Shown piece by piece: positions 60,904 through 64,000 of a stretch of 64,000 bases of DNA; position 1 is the first letter of the stretch, and each line of letters starts with the position of its first letter. Location: the NCBI GenBank assembly GCA_964615145.1, contig CAZTOP010000011.1:5001-69000 (forward strand), read 5' to 3'. The notes beneath the pieces are model-generated. The model ran no database searches. It was not told the DNA's origin and was given only the letters and a program-made list of their open reading frames with translations. The position numbers and the translations under genes are program-made. The DNA comes from CAIVPM01 sp964615145 (lineage in GTDB: Bacteria > Bacteroidota > Bacteroidia > Chitinophagales > Chitinophagaceae).

Positions 60904-62079
60904 ATGACAAAAATTGTTCTCAAAAGAAAAATAGCTCAACGAATTTTTAATGGTCACCCATGGATATTTTCAAACGAAGTTGAAAAGATAATTGGCACAC
61001 CAAACTCTGGTGAAATAGTTGATGTTTATTATTATGATGATAAGTATTGCGGGAGAGGATACTATAATCCGAAGTCGCAAATATTAGTTCGCTTATTATC
61101 AAGAAAAAAAGAGGATATCAATGAAAAGTTCTTCTTTGATAGAATTAAACAAGCCTGGGAATATCGCCAAAAGATTGGCTATACAGAAAATTGTAGATTA
61201 ATTTTTGGAGAAGCCGATGAAATGCCTGCTCTAATAATTGATAAATTTAATGATTATTTTGTGATACAAACCTTAGCTCTAGGGATAGACATATTTAAAC
61301 CTGCTATAGTAAAAGCATTAGAGACCATTTTTAAGCCTAAAGGTATTTACGAGAGAAATGATGTTCCAGTACGTGAATTAGAGGGTTTACAGCAACACAA
61401 AGGTTTTTTATCTGCACCATTTGATACTAATATTATCATTAACGAAAATGGATTAAGATTTAATGTCGATATTGAAAATGGACAAAAAACTGGATACTTT
61501 CTTGATCAGCAAGATAACCGAAGGGCGATACAACATATAGTAAAAGGTGCAGATGTTTTAGGTGCATTTACTTACACAGGAACTTTTGAAATTCATGCAG
61601 CACACTATGGTGCTAAATCGGTTTTAGGAATTGATATTAGTGAAAATGCAGTTGTACAAGCAAATAAAAATGCAGCCTTAAATGGATTAGAAAATATTTG
61701 CAAATTTGAAGCAATGAATGCTTTTGATGTACTTAAAACCTGGGGTAAAGAAGACGGAAAATATGATGTTGTAATGCTAGACCCACCTGCATTTACCAAA
61801 AGCAGGGAAACTATTCAAAAAGCAATAACTGGTTACAAAGAGATTAATTTAAGAGGAATGAAGTTGCTTAAGAATGGTGGTTTTTTGGTTACTTCAAGTT
61901 GTACTAACCTAGTTCAACCTGAATTATTTTTACACACTATTCAACTTGCAGCAAAGGATGCCAGAAAAAAAATAAAGCAAGTTGTTTTTAATGCACAAGC
62001 AGCAGACCATCCAATTGTCTGGGGAATGGAAAATACCAATTATTTGAAATTTCTAATAGTAGAAGTTAGAAATATTTGA
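60904..62079 (+). CDS. rlmI: Class I SAM-dependent rRNA methyltransferase, RlmI-like
   Basis: A 391-residue RNA m5C methyltransferase of the RlmI family. N-terminal PUA domain (about 1-75, LKRKIAQRIFNGHPWIFSNE); a central RlmI-type domain with GEADEMPALIIDKFNDYFV; and a C-terminal Rossmann domain with ENGQKTGYFLDQQDNRR, LGAFTYTGTFEIHAAHYGAK and the catalytic VMLDPPAFTKS. The length agrees with RlmI, which modifies 23S rRNA C1962 in E. coli. The position methylated here is assumed from the family. Confidence 0.9.
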   Translation: MTKIVLKRKIAQRIFNGHPWIFSNEVEKIIGTPNSGEIVDVYYYDDKYCGRGYYNPKSQILVRLLSRKKEDINEKFFFDRIKQAWEYRQKIGYTENCRLIFGEADEMPALIIDKFNDYFVIQTLALGIDIFKPAIVKALETIFKPKGIYERNDVPVRELEGLQQHKGFLSAPFDTNIIINENGLRFNVDIENGQKTGYFLDQQDNRRAIQHIVKGADVLGAFTYTGTFEIHAAHYGAKSVLGIDISENAVVQANKNAALNGLENICKFEAMNAFDVLKTWGKEDGKYDVVMLDPPAFTKSRETIQKAITGYKEINLRGMKLLKNGGFLVTSSCTNLVQPELFLHTIQLAAKDARKKIKQVVFNAQAADHPIVWGMENTNYLKFLIVEVRNI

Positions 62080-62123
62080 TAGAAAATATCTTAACACATA
62101 ACAATACGTTAATTTAAAATAAA

Positions 62124-63194
62124 ATGCTGAATAAAATATTACTTCTAATTATATCCTTCACTTTTCTTTTTGCAAGTTGTTCGCCAATAGAAGACAAAGT
62201 AACCAAGCAAGAAGCTATTGAATTTGCAAGGAAATTACAAAATCAAGCCAACGTAAAATCTAAAGACTTTATCGCTTCATCGTTAAGTGCTGAAGCATTA
62301 GTTGAAAGAATGGCAAGAATTAAACCAGTAAAAGGAAAAATTGCATTTGTTAAAGGTGTTAAAGAGAGTTTAAACAAGTCAAAACTTGCAGAAAAAATAT
62401 ATGAAACAGCTGGCGAAAAAGGGAGTATAGCATTAGTAAAAGTATATGAAAAAAATGGTACCCAAAGAGCAATATTTCGCTTATTTGGTTCGGGACTGAA
62501 CTATTATGATTTGGAGTTTACTAAAATAAATCATGAAATAAAAATTGCAGATTTTTTTATTTATACATCCGGAGAAAATTTTTCTAAAACAATGACAGAT
62601 TTAACCAACAATGTTGTTGGAACTGAAAAACAGAATGAATTTATTTTAAAAGTTAATAACATTAAAAAAAGTATTGCAATAAAAAATTATGAAGAAGCAT
62701 ATAAGCAATTTAATGACTTACCAACTAATATCAAAAACAGTAAAATTATTAAAATATTAAGCCTTGAAATTGCAGAAAAAATAAGTGATTCAGCATATTC
62801 AAAAGCATTAGAAGATCTTGAATTTTCATTTGCCAATGAGCCCAATATGTATTTAGTACTAATAGATGCTTACTTCGTAAAAAAGGAATATTCTAAGGCA
62901 TTAGTTGCTATAAATAAAGTGGATTCATTAATAGACAATGACCCTTTTCTAGATTATTATCGAGGATTAACTTACAAAACAAGTGGCGATGAAAAGAAAG
63001 CTGAAAAATGTTTTATAAACTTAACTCAAAATATGCCAGAGTTTTTACAATCATACGATGAACTGATTTCTTATTATGCTGATAAAAATGATAAGGAAAA
63101 TGCCATCTACTATTTTAAAAAATATAAAGAAATCAAAACTGCTGATAAATCTGAAATTGAGGCATATCAATCAATATACCCATTTTTAAAATAA
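62124..63194 (+). CDS. TPR-containing lipoprotein of unknown function
   Basis: A 356-residue lipoprotein with lipobox LFASC (Cys at about residue 19). The first 170 residues form an alpha/beta region (KQEAIEFARKLQNQANVK, RMARIKPVKGKIAFVKGVKE). The C-terminal half is helical with tetratricopeptide-like spacing (YEEAYKQFNDLPTNIKNSKI, FLDYYRGLTYKTSGDEKKAE). Probably anchored in the periplasm or outer membrane. No family name can be given with confidence. It follows the rlmI-like gene by 44 bp and may share its transcript. Confidence 0.75.
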   Translation: MLNKILLLIISFTFLFASCSPIEDKVTKQEAIEFARKLQNQANVKSKDFIASSLSAEALVERMARIKPVKGKIAFVKGVKESLNKSKLAEKIYETAGEKGSIALVKVYEKNGTQRAIFRLFGSGLNYYDLEFTKINHEIKIADFFIYTSGENFSKTMTDLTNNVVGTEKQNEFILKVNNIKKSIAIKNYEEAYKQFNDLPTNIKNSKIIKILSLEIAEKISDSAYSKALEDLEFSFANEPNMYLVLIDAYFVKKEYSKALVAINKVDSLIDNDPFLDYYRGLTYKTSGDEKKAEKCFINLTQNMPEFLQSYDELISYYADKNDKENAIYYFKKYKEIKTADKSEIEAYQSIYPFLK

Positions 63195-63195
63195 A

Positions 63196-63222
63196 AAACG
63201 GGAAATAAAATTTCCCGTTAAA
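63196..63222. terminator. Bidirectional terminator
   Basis: AACGGGAAA (63197-63205) and TTTCCCGTT (63211-63219) pair around TAAAA. The U tract is best on the minus strand, serving the acyl-CoA dehydrogenase gene, and weaker for the lipoprotein gene. Confidence 0.82.
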
Positions 63223-63241
63223 TAAAATTTTCTATTACAAT

Positions 63242-64000
63242 TTATTTTAAAATACTCCTCCCAATAACAATCCTTTGCACTTCACTAGTACCTTCATAAA
63301 TTTGTGTAATTTTAGCATCACGCATTAATCTTTCTACGTGGTATTCTTTTACAAATCCATATCCACCGTGTATTTGAACTGCTTCAACTGTAACCCACAT
63401 TGCAGTTTCACTAGCAAAAACCTTTGCCATACTACTACTTAAATCATAATTAAGTCCATTATCTTTTTCCCAAGCTGCTTTTAAACAAAGTAAACGAGCT
63501 GCTTCAATACGAGTAGCCATATCTGCCAACTTAAATTGTATAGCCTGATGCTGACTAATTTCTTTTCCAAAAGCCTTGCGTTGTTTAGAGTATTTTAATG
63601 CTAATTCATAAGCACCACTTGCAATACCTAAAGCTTGAGAGGCTATTCCAATTCGTCCACCAGACAAAGTTTTCATAGCAAATGAAAAACCAAAACCATC
63701 ATCACCAATTCTGTTTTCTTTTGGAACTTTTACATCATTAAACATTATAGTATGTGTATCGCTACCTCTTATTCCAAGTTTATTTTCTTTAGCTCCTACT
63801 ACTACACCTGGCCAATTTTTTTCAACTATTAAACAATTAATTCCTTTATGCCCTTTTGATACATCTGTTTGTGCCATTACTAAGTAAACAGATGCTGAGG
63901 AACCATTGGTAATCCAGTTTTTTGTTCCATTTAGCAAATAATAATCACATTTATCTTCGGCTGTTGTTTGTTGAGAGGTAGCATCACTTCCTGCTTCTGG
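63242..64000 (-). CDS. Acyl-CoA dehydrogenase, C-terminal part (cut by window end)
   Basis: An FAD-dependent acyl-CoA dehydrogenase of beta-oxidation or branched-chain acid breakdown. The frame is open to base 64000, so 253 residues are visible and the N-terminal part (about 130 residues) is missing. Segments in order are PEAGSDATS at the window edge, NGTKNWITNGSSASVYLVMA, the middle beta domain, the helical C-terminal domain with ALKYSKQRKAFGKEISQHQA and AVQIHGGYGFVKEYHVERLM, and the catalytic-Glu motif IYEGTSEVQRIVIGR. The first Met of the visible frame (63937) is internal. Chain-length preference is unknown. Confidence 0.94.
   Translation of the reverse strand, partial: PEAGSDATSQQTTAEDKCDYYLLNGTKNWITNGSSASVYLVMAQTDVSKGHKGINCLIVEKNWPGVVVGAKENKLGIRGSDTHTIMFNDVKVPKENRIGDDGFGFSFAMKTLSGGRIGIASQALGIASGAYELALKYSKQRKAFGKEISQHQAIQFKLADMATRIEAARLLCLKAAWEKDNGLNYDLSSSMAKVFASETAMWVTVEAVQIHGGYGFVKEYHVERLMRDAKITQIYEGTSEVQRIVIGRSILK

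Noticed and set aside
1..64000. tRNA genes, CRISPR arrays, prophage or restriction/defence islands
   Set aside because: All gaps are under 300 bases; none shows cloverleaf or regularly spaced repeats, and no gene resembled integrases, Cas or restriction enzymes.

Overview
The window is AT-rich, densely coded chromosomal DNA from a member of the Bacteroidota, probably the Chitinophagia/Sphingobacteriia side. The evidence is a fused LpxC-FabZ gene, two predicted type IX secretion (T9SS) substrates with C-terminal sorting domains, the lineage-restricted families DUF2851, DUF3098, DUF4293 and DUF4476, a TonB receptor with a carboxypeptidase-like N-terminal domain, and TAnnTTTG promoter boxes in place of a classical -10. 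No tRNA, rRNA, CRISPR array, prophage or complete insertion sequence was seen. The two end genes are cut by the window: gcvP at the left and an acyl-CoA dehydrogenase at the right.

Layout. 1-6.7 kb: gcvP end, phosphoribosyltransferase, polysaccharide flippase, rimO, lpxC-fabZ. 6.8-12.3 kb: a complete tripartite RND efflux operon (adaptor, pump, TolC). 12.4-16.5 kb: a small membrane protein, then a minus-strand operon of ABC ATPase, permease, LolA-like protein and DUF2851 protein. 16.5-23.3 kb: housekeeping genes (glutamine amidotransferase, pepP, pssA, rsmI, lpxA, glyA, DUF4293). A small four-helix-bundle gene framed by inverted repeats sits between pepP and pssA. 23.3-29.8 kb: a small secreted protein and a second complete RND operon. 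29.9-37.1 kb: thrS, infC, fabD, ccmB, ald, a secreted unknown and ogt. 37.0-42.1 kb: an MBOAT acyltransferase and a T9SS-exported subtilisin. 42.2-44.7 kb: a TPP riboswitch and the TonB receptor it precedes. 44.9-49.7 kb: glmS followed by heptose genes hddA, gmhA and gmhB with an M23 peptidase between them. 49.8-57.3 kb: an unknown secreted protein, a 1231-residue repeat protein with a gliding-motility-type C-terminus, a DUF6580-like membrane protein, a DUF4476 protein, ssb and an FKBP isomerase. 57.3-64 kb: MBL hydrolase, UMF1 transporter, uppP, DUF3098, rlmI-like gene, TPR lipoprotein and the acyl-CoA dehydrogenase.

Much of the content builds or exports the cell envelope: lipid A (lpxC-fabZ, lpxA), fatty acids (fabD, fabZ), phospholipid (pssA), undecaprenyl recycling (uppP), heptose and amino-sugar precursors, flippase, two RND pumps, TonB import and T9SS surface proteins. 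The most unusual points are the repeat-framed four-helix-bundle cassette that appears to supply the pssA start codon, the TPP riboswitch in front of a TonB receptor (predicted thiamine uptake), a secreted protein built from three ~277-residue supermodules, and an M23 peptidase gene inside a heptose operon. No wholly new defence or mobile system was recognised.
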